Shown in pieces: positions 51,983 to 60,974 of a DNA stretch of 64,000 nt; the stretch's first letter is position 1; each line of letters opens with the position of its first letter. The stretch covers positions 62,001 through 126,000 of the forward strand of contig JACKBJ010000004.1 in NCBI GenBank assembly GCA_020634625.1, given 5' to 3'. The translations under genes were made by a program, and so were the position numbers. Under the pieces are notes generated by a model that had not been told where the DNA came from, did not search any database, and saw only the letters and a list, made by a program, of their open reading frames with translations. The DNA is from Caldilineae bacterium. Lineage in GTDB: Bacteria; Chloroflexota; Anaerolineae; Epilineales; Epilineaceae.

Positions 51983-53911
51983 ATGCCCCGCCCGATCCAG
52001 GCTCTCGACGACCTCACCATCGCCCGCATCGCCGCCGGCGAGGTGGTCGAGCGCCCGGCCAGCGTGGTCAAGGAGCTGGTCGAAAACGCCATCGACGCCG
52101 GAGCGACCGACATCCGGGTCGAGCTGCTCGCGGGCGGTCGACGCCTGATTCGGGTCGCCGACGATGGCCACGGCATTCCCGCCTCCGAAGTCGAGCTGGC
52201 CTTCCGCAAGCACAGCACCAGCAAGATCGTCCAGGCCAGCGATCTCGAGACCGTGGCCACGCTCGGCTTCCGCGGCGAGGCCCTGGCCTCGATCGCGTCG
52301 GTCGCCCATGTCACCTGCCTGACCCGCGCCGCGGGGGAGACCGAGGGCCGGCGCCTGCGCATCGACAACGGGCGCGTGGTCGACCTCGCGCCGGCCGGTG
52401 CGCCGCAGGGCTGCACGATCAGCGTCGAGAACCTGTTCAACGCCGTGCCGGCCCGGTTGCGGTTCTTGAAGAGCGATCGCACCGAGGCCGGCCACGTTCA
52501 CGACGTCGTGGCCCGCTACGCGTTGGCGCACCCGGCGATCCGGTTCCGCTATCGACGCGATGATCGGGACGTCTTTCGGTCGGAGGGCTCGGGCCAGATG
52601 GCGGATGCGCTGGCAGCCACGCTCGGACGCGATCTGGCATCGTCGCTGATCGGCATCCAGGGCCGCCGCGAAGCGGAGGCGTCGATCGATGCGATCGAGG
52701 TGCGCGGCTTCGTCAGCCCGCCCCACCTGCACCGCGCCACGCGGGCCCACATCACGCTGCTGGTCAACGGGCGCTGGGTGCAGGACAGCCAGCTCAGCTG
52801 GGCGGTGATCCAGGCCTATCACTCGCTGCTTCCCAAGGGGCGTTACCCGGTGGCGGTGATCTTGATCGAGCTACCGGCGAGCGCGGTCGATGTCAACGTG
52901 CATCCGGCCAAGACCGAGGTCCGCTTTCGCGATCGTCGGCCGGTCTTCGCCACGCTTCAGCGGGCCGTCCGCGCCGCGGTGATCGACCAGGCCGGCGTTG
53001 CGCCGGCCGAGCTGCCGCTGCCCGGTGACCGGCGTGGCGCAGCCTGGCGGGCGCGCGAGCCCCATCGACCGCGCTTCGATCCCAGGCGCGACGCAGGGCC
53101 GCGCTCGGGCGCCGACTCGGCCTCGATCGGCGTCGCGACCGGCTCGGGCCGGCTACCCGGCTACGAGCGCCCGGAGGTCCGGGCCGAAGTCGAGCCGCTC
53201 GGGGGGAAGGTCGGCGAGACGGCCGCCGTCTGGCGCGGAGAGCGAGCGGGTTCGGCAGCCGCCGCCCAGGACCCGAGCCCCGCCGCGCCGAACCAACCCG
53301 TGCCGAACGCCGAGCCGCTGACCGCCGGCGGTGGCCGACTGCCCTTCCTGCGCCTGATCGGGCAGCTGGCCCAAAGCTACCTGCTGGCGGAGGGCCCCGA
53401 CGGGCTCTACCTGATCGACCAGCACGCGGCGCACGAGCGCGTGATGTACGAGGCCTTCATGGCGCGGCACACCGAGCTGCCCGCCCAGTCGCTGCTCTCA
53501 CCCGAGATCGTCGCCCTCACCCCACGTCAGATCGGGCTGATCGACGAGGAGTCGGAGACCTTTCGCCGCCTCGGCTTCGACATCGAGGCCTTCGGAGAGG
53601 ACAGCGCCCTGGTACGCGCCTTGCCGCGTGATCTCACCGGGTCCAGCGACGTGGCGGCCACCGTGCGCGGCATCCTGGACGCCACCGAAGCCGGCGAAGC
53701 GCCGATCGATCAGGCCTTCGAGGCCAGGCTGGTGCGCGCCGTCTGCAAGCGCGCCACCGTCAAGGCCGGGCAGACCCTGTCCCCCGCCGAGCAGCAGCGT
53801 CTGGTGCAGGACCTGGAGGCCTGCGCGAGTCCCTGGACCTGCCCACATGGGCGACCGACGGTGACGGTCATCGGCGCCGATCGCATCGCATCCCTCTTCG
53901 GACGCAACTGA
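51983..53911 (+). CDS. mutL: DNA mismatch repair protein MutL (endonuclease type)
   Basis: The 642-residue protein has the GHKL ATPase motifs E-L-V-E-N-A-I-D-A-G, D-D-G-H-G-I and L-G-F-R-G-E-A. A poorly conserved Gly/Arg/Ala linker (about 345-445) leads to a C-terminal domain with D-Q-H-A-A-H-E-R-V-M-Y-E. This fits the DQHA(X)2E(X)4E metal motif of strand-nicking MutL, and a C-P-H-G-R-P motif is also present. It therefore belongs to the nicking MutL type that works without MutH. The ATG at 51983 follows an extended -10 box directly. Confidence 0.95.
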   Translation: MPRPIQALDDLTIARIAAGEVVERPASVVKELVENAIDAGATDIRVELLAGGRRLIRVADDGHGIPASEVELAFRKHSTSKIVQASDLETVATLGFRGEALASIASVAHVTCLTRAAGETEGRRLRIDNGRVVDLAPAGAPQGCTISVENLFNAVPARLRFLKSDRTEAGHVHDVVARYALAHPAIRFRYRRDDRDVFRSEGSGQMADALAATLGRDLASSLIGIQGRREAEASIDAIEVRGFVSPPHLHRATRAHITLLVNGRWVQDSQLSWAVIQAYHSLLPKGRYPVAVILIELPASAVDVNVHPAKTEVRFRDRRPVFATLQRAVRAAVIDQAGVAPAELPLPGDRRGAAWRAREPHRPRFDPRRDAGPRSGADSASIGVATGSGRLPGYERPEVRAEVEPLGGKVGETAAVWRGERAGSAAAAQDPSPAAPNQPVPNAEPLTAGGGRLPFLRLIGQLAQSYLLAEGPDGLYLIDQHAAHERVMYEAFMARHTELPAQSLLSPEIVALTPRQIGLIDEESETFRRLGFDIEAFGEDSALVRALPRDLTGSSDVAATVRGILDATEAGEAPIDQAFEARLVRAVCKRATVKAGQTLSPAEQQRLVQDLEACASPWTCPHGRPTVTVIGADRIASLFGRN

Positions 53912-53950
53912 ACCGTCGCGCTGCCCCAGCCCCGTCGGCTCGCGGCGCTG

Positions 53951-53979
53951 TTGACGCCGGAACCTGGCTCACCTATGCT
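53951..53979 (+). promoter_or_regulatory. Promoter for the secreted VWA protein
   Basis: TTGACG (53951-53956), 17-base spacer, TATGCT (53974-53979). A leader of about 180 bases would precede the ATG at 54169, with several short inverted repeats but no fold I can name. Confidence 0.6.
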
Positions 53980-54168
53980 CGTGAGGCCTCAGCAGCCTGC
54001 CGATCCGGGCGCTCCGCCGTGGATCCTTCGGCTCCCGAGGCGTTTCGACATCTCGGGCCGCCGCCTGCGGGCCGCCGGGGGTCACGCTTCTTCACGGCGC
54101 AGCGTCAGGGTTGATTCGCTGGCGCCGCGCACCGATCTCGCACCGTCCACGTCAGGAACGAAACCCGA

Positions 54169-55824
54169 ATGCGTCTGGAGGCAGGCCGAACCGGCAGACG
54201 TCGAAGCCCGGGCCGAGGCGCGCGGCGCCAGCCCGGCCGATCGGCTCTGGCGAGGAGCCTCGCCCTGGGCTTGCTGATCGCGCTCGGCGCCACACAATCC
54301 ACCGCCGCGCTGCGCTCGCGCGACGCCGCCGGAGCACCCGTCCCGGTCGGCCAGGCACAGGATCCGCTGCCGGACCTGATCGTGGAGGCGGGGGAGACCC
54401 GCGTCCTGACCGGCACGCATCGCTTCGACGAGGTCATCGTCCGGGCGGGCGGGCGGCTCGTGGCGGGCGATTACGCCGGCCGGCCACCGGACGGCGGCGA
54501 GCCGGGCGGGCGGCTCGAGCTCCTGGCACGACGGATCGAGGTCGAGGCCCTGGGACGGATCTCGGCCGACGGGGCGGGCTATCGCGGCCTGCCGGAGAGC
54601 AAGGGCGAAGGCCCGGGCGGCGGCGAGGGGGGAATCACGTCGTGGATCACGAGCGTCGATGAGACGCCACGACATCCCACCTCGTCTGGCGCCGGCGGCG
54701 GCTACGGCGGCCGCGGCGGCGACGGCGTACAGGACGGCAAGCGCGGCGCCTGGAAGGGCGGCGCCACCTACGGCGAATCGGTCGCGCCGCAGCTGGGCTC
54801 GGGTGGCGGCGCGGCGCCGCAGTCGCATCACGAAGCGCGCAGCCTGGCGGGCGGCGACGGCGGTGGGCTGCTGGTCTTGCGGGCGGAGGAGCTGGTGGTC
54901 GACGGGCTGCTGTCCAGTGACGGCGAGGAAGGCGAGTCGGGCGAGTTCGACGCGGGCGGCGGCGGCTCCGGCGGCGGCCTGCTCGTCGAGGTCGGTCGGA
55001 TCGCGCTTCGCGGCCAGATCTCGGCCCGCGGCGGCCGCGGCGGGCGCGCCTCCAACGTCGGCGGCTCCGGCGGCGGTGGCCGCATCGAGCTGACCTGGTC
55101 GGCCGGCGATCTGGCGCCCGGTGAGATCCTGACATTGCCCGGAAACGGCCCCTGCCCCGATCCGGACGAGCTGAGCCCACGCGCCTGTGCCGGCACGCTG
55201 AAGCTGCACGATCTTCGGCCGCGCCGGATCTACCTGCCGATGCTCACCCGATTGGCCTGCATCGGCCCCAATCGCAAGGCCATCGCGCTCGTCATGGACG
55301 TCTCGGGCAGCATGGCCGAGCCAACCCGGACCGGTCGACCGGCCATCGCGGCGGCCGTCGAGGCCGCCGGCGGCTTCCTGGACCGATTGACCTTCGAGGA
55401 CCGGGTCGCCCTGGTGGCCTTCGACAGCAGCGCCCGCCTGGTCGCCCCCTTGACGGCCGACCTGGACCTGCTGCGCGACCGCCTGGCCGCGTTGTCGACC
55501 GCGAGCGGCTCCCGGCTCGACGCCGGCCTCGATGCCGGTCGGAAGGCCCTCGAAGCAGCACGACCGGGCGAGCGGCGCATCCTGGTCATGCTCACCGACG
55601 GACGGCCGAGCCAGGTGGAGGCCGCATCGGTGCGCCAAGTGGCCGACGCGGTACGCGCGGCCGGCGTCCGCCTGTATGCCATCGGCATCGGCGCCGAGGT
55701 CGACGCGTCGCTGTTGGCCGAGATCACCGGCGACCCCAGCCGGGTGTTCGTCGAGTCGGATGCCGAGGAGCTGTCCGCGCTGTATCATGCCATCGCCATG
55801 CGCGAGGGCTGCCCGACCCCGTGA
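54169..55824 (+). CDS. Secreted glycine-rich protein with C-terminal VWA domain
   Basis: The 551-residue protein has a long basic n-region and a signal helix (about 26-47). A beta-helix-like, very Gly-rich part (100-320) has repeated G-G-G and G-R-G-G runs. The sequence R-R-I-Y-L-P-M-L-T-R lies near 352-361, followed by a VWA domain (about 367-545) with an intact MIDAS D-V-S-G-S and L-T-D-G-R-P. In other Chloroflexota-type proteins the YLP motif ends the chain, so here VWA appears to follow a terminal motif. Likely extracellular and metal-dependent adhesion; ligand unknown. Confidence 0.75.
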   Translation: MRLEAGRTGRRRSPGRGARRQPGRSALARSLALGLLIALGATQSTAALRSRDAAGAPVPVGQAQDPLPDLIVEAGETRVLTGTHRFDEVIVRAGGRLVAGDYAGRPPDGGEPGGRLELLARRIEVEALGRISADGAGYRGLPESKGEGPGGGEGGITSWITSVDETPRHPTSSGAGGGYGGRGGDGVQDGKRGAWKGGATYGESVAPQLGSGGGAAPQSHHEARSLAGGDGGGLLVLRAEELVVDGLLSSDGEEGESGEFDAGGGGSGGGLLVEVGRIALRGQISARGGRGGRASNVGGSGGGGRIELTWSAGDLAPGEILTLPGNGPCPDPDELSPRACAGTLKLHDLRPRRIYLPMLTRLACIGPNRKAIALVMDVSGSMAEPTRTGRPAIAAAVEAAGGFLDRLTFEDRVALVAFDSSARLVAPLTADLDLLRDRLAALSTASGSRLDAGLDAGRKALEAARPGERRILVMLTDGRPSQVEAASVRQVADAVRAAGVRLYAIGIGAEVDASLLAEITGDPSRVFVESDAEELSALYHAIAMREGCPTP

Positions 55825-55961
55825 TGCCAACCTGTCCCGCGTCATCGGCGTCCCGGCGCCGTGTCGCGACCGCCACCGCCTCGCCCCGACGCCGGCCTCG
55901 GCGCCGGCTGGGGCGGGTCGCATCCATCGTCCATCCGCATCGAACCTAGGAGTGAGTCGGA

Positions 55962-58040
55962 ATGCCAATCTCGTACCCGCGGCGCCGCGTCGCCGGCATG
56001 ACCGGGGCCCTGGCCCTGGGCCTGTTCAGCCTGGCCGGGCCGCTCGGCCAGCCCGCCGACGCCCAGATGGGACCGCCGCAGCCGATCGACGCCAAGGGAC
56101 TGCGCGTCGTGAGCCACCACGACCTCGGTCAAGCGCCGGGACGCACCAGCGACGTCTGGCTCCTGGGCGATACGGCCTTCACCGGCTATCGCTGCCCGGA
56201 CGAGAACACGGTCGGCTCCTCGGTCATCGACGTCACGGATCCCGCCGCGCCGCGGGTGCTCTTCCAGACGCCGGTCGACCCCTACTGGTTCGCCAACGAC
56301 GTCAAGGCCATCTCGATGGACACCGCCGCCTTCACCGGCGACCTCCTGGTCGAGCCGCTCGACGGCCCCTGCGGCGTGCCGGACGATGCCCTGCTGCCCC
56401 CGGCCACGACCCGCTTCTGGGACGTCTCGGACCCCAGCAGCCCGCAGCTGCTCAGCGAGCTGGTCACCGGCGACGGCGTGCACAACAGCTACGTCTTCAA
56501 CCGCGGCGAGAACACCTATGTGATCCTGGCCGCGCCCGGCGCCGACACGGCCGAGAACGACACCGACACTCGGCAGTACGAGGATCGCGACCTGGATGCC
56601 GACCTGGTGGTGGTCGACGTCACCGACCCACGCACGCCCGAGATCATCGGCCGCTTCAACGCGCACGACGTCTACCCCGAAGCCGCCCTGATGTCGACCT
56701 TCCAGCACGACACCTGGGTCAACCAGGCCGGCACCTTGGTCTACGGCGCCTACTGGGACCTGGGCATGGTCCTGATCGACATCAGCGATCCCAGCCAGCC
56801 GAAAGCCCTGGGCAAGGTCGGCTACGCCGATCGCGCCGCCGGCAACACGCACGCCATCGTGCCCCTCGTCGGCGAGCAGGACGTCGTGATCACGGATGAG
56901 GTCTTCGACAACACCAACGCCCGCTTCGAGGTGCTCGACCCGGCCGCGATCGCGGGCGAGAAGGCCGCTGCCGCCGGCGGGCACCTGGATCCGCTGATGA
57001 CCTTGCCCGGCCTCGCGCTCGAAGGCGACCTGGTCTGGGTCGGCCGTGGCTGCGACGCCGATCCGCAGTACAACATCTCGCAGCCGGACCCCTACCTCAA
57101 CGACGCCACCGGCAAGATCGCCGTGATCCTGCGCGGTGACTGCTCCTTTGCCGGCAAGATCCGGCAGGCCCAGGAGAACGGCGCCATCGGCGCGGTGATC
57201 GTCAACAACAACGCCGGCGGCCCGGCGCCGATGGGCGGCGGCCCCCGCAACGACACCACCATCCCGGGCTGGGGCATCAGCCTGGCCGACGGCAACGCCA
57301 TCACGACGACGCTCGAGGCCGGCACGCCGGTCCGCGGCAAGGTCCAGATCGTGCCGGACGCCTTCGGCTTCACCCGCTTCGCGGACGTCTCCGACCCGGC
57401 CATGCCCCGGATGCTCGCCAGCGAGTACACGATCCCGCAGACGCGGCAGGTGCCGGCGCCCGCCGGCACCTGGTCGGTGCACAACCCCTGGGTCGATGGC
57501 GACCGGGTCTACCTGAGCCACTACTCGGCCGGCGTGCGGGTGCTCGACGTGAGCGACCCCGGCGCGCCGAGCGAGATTCAGTACGCCGTGCTGGGCGTCC
57601 CGCAGGCGGACGGCAGCGTGCGCCGCAACAGCATCTGGGGCGTCATCACCGACGCGGACGGCTACATCTACGCCAGCGACATCAGCAACGGTTTCTGGGT
57701 GCTGGCCGAGGCCGAGCCGCCGATGCAGGACACCCCCACGCCGATCCCGCCCACGGCCGTCCCGCCCACCGCGGTGCCGCCGACGGCCCTGCCGCCCACC
57801 GTCGACCCGACCGAGGACCTCGGTCGGGTCTGCCCGCAGATCATCGGTCGCGTTCCGCAGGCCGCCATCCAGGCCGCCATCGCGAATCCGGCGGCGGTCG
57901 CGGGCTACAACCAGCCCCATGATCCCGCAAAGCCCTTGGGCCCGAACAATCCGCTGCGGACCTGGCTGTCGCTGCGCAGCCTGGCTTCGCCCTATCACCC
58001 GCTCTTCAACGGCCTGCTGTTCAAGGCCGGCTGTCCCTGA
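55962..58040 (+). CDS. Secreted LVIVD-repeat propeller with PA insert
   Basis: The 692-residue protein has a signal peptide (about 8-34). LVIVD-type propeller repeats (V-D-V-T-D-P-A-A-P-x-V, V-S-D-P-S-S-P, I-D-I-S-D-P-S-Q-P) are interrupted by a protease-associated domain (about 345-470) with D-C-S-F-A-G-K-I. A P-P-T-A-V/P-T linker (588-615) leads to a short C-terminal domain with Cys near each end and Y-N-Q-P and P-Y-H-P-L-F-N-G motifs. No catalytic residues are seen. It may bind peptides or polysaccharide at the cell surface. AGGAG precedes the ATG by ten bases. Confidence 0.75.
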   Translation: MPISYPRRRVAGMTGALALGLFSLAGPLGQPADAQMGPPQPIDAKGLRVVSHHDLGQAPGRTSDVWLLGDTAFTGYRCPDENTVGSSVIDVTDPAAPRVLFQTPVDPYWFANDVKAISMDTAAFTGDLLVEPLDGPCGVPDDALLPPATTRFWDVSDPSSPQLLSELVTGDGVHNSYVFNRGENTYVILAAPGADTAENDTDTRQYEDRDLDADLVVVDVTDPRTPEIIGRFNAHDVYPEAALMSTFQHDTWVNQAGTLVYGAYWDLGMVLIDISDPSQPKALGKVGYADRAAGNTHAIVPLVGEQDVVITDEVFDNTNARFEVLDPAAIAGEKAAAAGGHLDPLMTLPGLALEGDLVWVGRGCDADPQYNISQPDPYLNDATGKIAVILRGDCSFAGKIRQAQENGAIGAVIVNNNAGGPAPMGGGPRNDTTIPGWGISLADGNAITTTLEAGTPVRGKVQIVPDAFGFTRFADVSDPAMPRMLASEYTIPQTRQVPAPAGTWSVHNPWVDGDRVYLSHYSAGVRVLDVSDPGAPSEIQYAVLGVPQADGSVRRNSIWGVITDADGYIYASDISNGFWVLAEAEPPMQDTPTPIPPTAVPPTAVPPTALPPTVDPTEDLGRVCPQIIGRVPQAAIQAAIANPAAVAGYNQPHDPAKPLGPNNPLRTWLSLRSLASPYHPLFNGLLFKAGCP

Positions 58041-58056
58041 TCGCCGGGTCCCCGGA

Positions 58057-58100
58057 CGCGAAACGGGCCGGCGCCCTCAAGCGCCGGCCCGTTTCGCGTG
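58057..58100. terminator. Bidirectional 19-bp perfect hairpin
   Basis: 19-base arms at 58057-58075 and 58082-58100 pair perfectly around a six-base loop. It lies 16 bases past the LVIVD gene stop and 42 bases from the convergent oxidoreductase. No U tract. Confidence 0.65.
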
Positions 58101-58142
58101 GAGCCGCCGATCGCCGGCGACGGAAGCGCTGCTTGCCGTGAT

Positions 58143-59270
58143 TCAGGCGAAGGCGCGACCGAAGCGGTTGGCGATGAAGTGCTCGTAGGGCAGGTCCTCC
58201 TGCCGAACGAAGCCGGAGCGCGGCAGCTGGCCCGAGGCGTGCAGGTCGAGCACGGCGCAGACACCGCTGGCGGTCGTGATCTGGATCGCGCCCCAGTGCC
58301 GCCCTCCACGCTCGGTGTGGTAGATCTTCTTGGCGTAGGCTTCCTGGCTGTAGACCCCGTTCCGCCAACCGGTGGCCGTCACGAAGACCAGCACGATGTC
58401 CTGGTGCGTGTGCGGCAGGGCGCGCTCGAAGATGCGCTTGAGCGTGTCGCGGTCCTCGTTGAGCTTCAGGTCCTCCATCAGCAAGGCCATGATGTCCCGA
58501 TGGCCCGGGTAGCGGATGGTCTTGTAGTCCATGTTGCGGACGCGTCCGGACCAGCTGTCCGCCAGCGTCCCCAGCCCGCCGGAGGTGTTGAAGGCCTCGT
58601 AGTCCTCGCCGTCGATGCAGAAGACCTCGTGCCCGGCCAGGGGCGGCAGGCTCACTTTGCGGCCGGCCACGATGGCCTCGCAGGGGTTGCCGTACTCGTT
58701 GATCAGGCCGTCGGTCGACCAGGTGATGTTGTACTTGAGCCGGTTGTGCGGGTACAGGGGCAGGGCGCCCACCCGCATCTTGACGCTCTCCAGCTCCTCG
58801 AACTGCGAGGCCAGCCAGTTGGCCACGATCGACACGAAGCCGGGCGCCAGGCCGCACTGCGGGATGAAGGCCAGGTCCGAGCCCTCGGCCAAGGCCATGA
58901 CCGCCTTGGTCGTCGCGACGTCCTCGGTCAGGTCCAGGTAGTTCACACCCTGTTCGCGCGCCACCTCGGCGATGCGAACGTTGCAGTGGTAGGGCGCGCA
59001 GCTGACCACGTAGCCTTGCCCCGCCAGCGCCACGGACAGCGCCGCGCGATCGCCGAAGTCGGCGGTGCTGTGGCGGCAGCCGGGCAGCAGGGCGCCGTCG
59101 GCGCCCGACACGGCCGCGCGGGCGTGCGAAGGATCGAAATCGACTGCGGTGACGGCGTAGTCACCAGAGGCGGCCAGCAGCTGACAGACGAGGCGACCGA
59201 CCTTGCCGGTGCCCAACACCGCTACCGGGGTCGGGACACGCTTCTTCGGCGCCTCGGAGGGATCCGACAT
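58143..59270 (-). CDS. Saccharopine-dehydrogenase-family oxidoreductase
   Basis: The 375-residue enzyme has a Rossmann N-terminus V-A-V-L-G-T-G-K-V-G and a D-F-D cofactor-selecting turn. The family stretches V-N-Y-L-D-L-T-E-D, C-G-L-A-P-G-F-V and a C-terminal catalytic domain with Y-K-T-I-R-Y-P-G-H follow. Family members reduce or oxidise saccharopine-like and carboxy-polyamine Schiff bases; which substrate applies here is not clear from sequence. AAGGAG lies about ten bases before the ATG at 59270. It is divergent from the Trm112-like/ino1 pair. Confidence 0.85.
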   Translation of the reverse strand: MSDPSEAPKKRVPTPVAVLGTGKVGRLVCQLLAASGDYAVTAVDFDPSHARAAVSGADGALLPGCRHSTADFGDRAALSVALAGQGYVVSCAPYHCNVRIAEVAREQGVNYLDLTEDVATTKAVMALAEGSDLAFIPQCGLAPGFVSIVANWLASQFEELESVKMRVGALPLYPHNRLKYNITWSTDGLINEYGNPCEAIVAGRKVSLPPLAGHEVFCIDGEDYEAFNTSGGLGTLADSWSGRVRNMDYKTIRYPGHRDIMALLMEDLKLNEDRDTLKRIFERALPHTHQDIVLVFVTATGWRNGVYSQEAYAKKIYHTERGGRHWGAIQITTASGVCAVLDLHASGQLPRSGFVRQEDLPYEHFIANRFGRAFA

Positions 59271-59398
59271 GGCTTCGACGCTCCTTACACTCGTGCGACC
59301 GGCCCGTGCCCGGTCGCGCTGCAGGACAGGCCCCGGGCAACCGGCAGATTCTGAAGCCTCCAAGGAGCCGGGTCAAGCTGGCGCGGGCCCCGTCCTGC

Positions 59399-59427
59399 TT
59401 TGCAAAGCGCAGTGGCCACGATACAAT
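59399..59427 (+). promoter_or_regulatory. Promoter for Trm112-like/ino1 pair
   Basis: TTTGCA (59399-59404), 17-base spacer, TACAAT (59422-59427). Confidence 0.6.
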
Positions 59428-59503
59428 CGGTGCTTCGGCCGCCACGATCTCCGGTCGGGTTCCAGCGTGGCCGCCGACGACCCGAGCACGCGGAGGTGTC
59501 ACG

Positions 59504-59863
59504 ATGGCTCGTCTAGTCAAGAAGCTGCTCAAGCTCGGCGCCCTTGCCGGAGCCGTGGCAGCGGTGTTCCAGGGCCTGAAGCGGTTCAACGGATCGCCCG
59601 AGGGCGTCGGCGGCGAGGGCTTCGCCTTCGACGAGGGCGACGACCCCTATGCCATCGACGAGTCGACCCTTGGCGGTGAGGTCAGCCCCGAGCTCTTGGA
59701 GCGCCTGGTCTGTCCGCTGGACAAGGGCCCGCTGGAGCTGGTCGACGGCAAGTGGCTCGTCAACCGACGCAACGGCTACCGCTACCCGATCACCGACGGC
59801 ATTCCCGTCATGTTGATCGAGGTCGGCGAGCGCTATCGAAGTGAGGATTCCATTGAGCGGTAA
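59504..59863 (+). CDS. Membrane-anchored Trm112/UPF0434-like protein
   Basis: The 119-residue protein has a basic N-terminus and a short hydrophobic helix (about 10-25), an acidic linker, then a Trm112-like domain. That domain reads L-L-E-R-L-V-C-P-L-D-K-G-P-L and Y-P-I-T-D-G-I-P-V-M-L. Only one cysteine remains of the zinc knuckle, as in many bacterial UPF0434 proteins. Trm112 proteins are small activators of methyltransferases; the anchored form has no assigned role. It overlaps the start region of inositol-1-phosphate synthase by 11 bases, so a link with phospholipid headgroup synthesis is suggested by context only. Confidence 0.75.
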   Translation: MARLVKKLLKLGALAGAVAAVFQGLKRFNGSPEGVGGEGFAFDEGDDPYAIDESTLGGEVSPELLERLVCPLDKGPLELVDGKWLVNRRNGYRYPITDGIPVMLIEVGERYRSEDSIER

Positions 59864-60968
59864 GGTTCGAGTCGCCATCATCGGTGTCGGCAACTGCGCA
59901 TCGTCCCTTGTGCAGGGCGTCGAGTACTATCGCGGGGCGGATCCGGCCGGCAGGGTGCCGGGCCTGATGCACGTGAACCTCGGCGGCTACCACATCGACG
60001 ACATCGAGTTCAGCGCCGCCTTCGACATCGATCGCACCAAGGTGGGCGTCGATCTGTCCGAAGCGATCTGGGCCGGCCAGAACAACACCATGCGCTTCGC
60101 CGAGGTGCCCCACAAGGGCGTCATGGTGAACCGTGGCATGACCCATGATGGCCTGGGCTTCTACCTCAAGCAGAAGATCGAGAAGGCACCCGGTCAGACG
60201 GCGCCCGTGGCACAGATCCTGAAGGACACCGGCACGGACGTCGTGATCAACTACCTGCCCGTCGGCAGCGAGATGGCCACCAAGTGGTACGTCGAGCAGG
60301 TGCTCGAGGCCGGTTGCGCCTTCGTCAACTGCATCCCGGTCTTCATCGCCCGCGAGAACTACTGGCAGCAGCGCTTTGCCGAGCGTGGCCTGCCGATGAT
60401 CGGCGACGACATCAAGAGCCAGGTCGGTGCCACGATCGTGCACCGCGTGCTCACCAACCTGTTCATGGACCGTGGCGTGCGGCTGGAGCGTACGAGCCAG
60501 CTCAACGTCGGCGGCAACATGGACTTCTACAACATGCTCGAGCGCACCCGGCTCGAATCCAAGAAGATCTCCAAGACCAATGCCGTCACCAGCCAGCTCG
60601 ACTACGCGCTGCCACCCGAAGATGTCTACATCGGGCCCAGCGACTACATCCCCTGGTTGACCGATCGCAAGTGGGCCCATATCCGCCTCGAAGGCAAGGC
60701 CTTCGGCGACGTGCCGCTCAACCTCGAGCTCAAGCTCGAGGTCTGGGACAGCCCCAACTCGGCCGGTGTCGTGATCGATGCCGTGCGCCTGGCCAAGATC
60801 GGCCTGGACCGCGGCCACGCCGGGACCCTCGAGGGGCCGAGCGCCTACTTCATGAAGAGCCCGCCGGTGCAGCACCCGGACGACCTGGCTCGCGAGATGG
60901 TCGAGGCCTACATCCAGGGCGATCGGGTCGTGGCCGGCGACACGTCGAACGGCACGCCAACCCGCTGA
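59853..60968 (+). CDS. myo-Inositol-1-phosphate synthase
   Basis: The 371-residue enzyme converts glucose-6-phosphate to inositol-1-phosphate using tightly bound NAD. It has V-A-I-I-G-V-G-N-C-A-S-S-L, N-Y-L-P-V-G-S, the catalytic region G-D-D-I-K-S-Q-V-G-A-T and L-N-V-G-G-N-M-D-F. Length and motifs match the short prokaryotic form of actinobacteria and archaea. TTG at 59853 is favoured by a GAGG about eight bases upstream and gives M-S-G-K-V-R; a GTG at 59841 is the alternative. The product feeds phosphatidylinositol or inositol-based solutes. Confidence 0.93.
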   Translation: MSGKVRVAIIGVGNCASSLVQGVEYYRGADPAGRVPGLMHVNLGGYHIDDIEFSAAFDIDRTKVGVDLSEAIWAGQNNTMRFAEVPHKGVMVNRGMTHDGLGFYLKQKIEKAPGQTAPVAQILKDTGTDVVINYLPVGSEMATKWYVEQVLEAGCAFVNCIPVFIARENYWQQRFAERGLPMIGDDIKSQVGATIVHRVLTNLFMDRGVRLERTSQLNVGGNMDFYNMLERTRLESKKISKTNAVTSQLDYALPPEDVYIGPSDYIPWLTDRKWAHIRLEGKAFGDVPLNLELKLEVWDSPNSAGVVIDAVRLAKIGLDRGHAGTLEGPSAYFMKSPPVQHPDDLAREMVEAYIQGDRVVAGDTSNGTPTR

Positions 60969-60974
60969 GCCCCG

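Noticed and set aside
55842..57998. A 718-codon minus-strand frame opposite the LVIVD protein.
   Set aside because: Val/Gly/Asp-rich antisense shadow; the plus strand shows a signal peptide and LVIVD and PA motifs.
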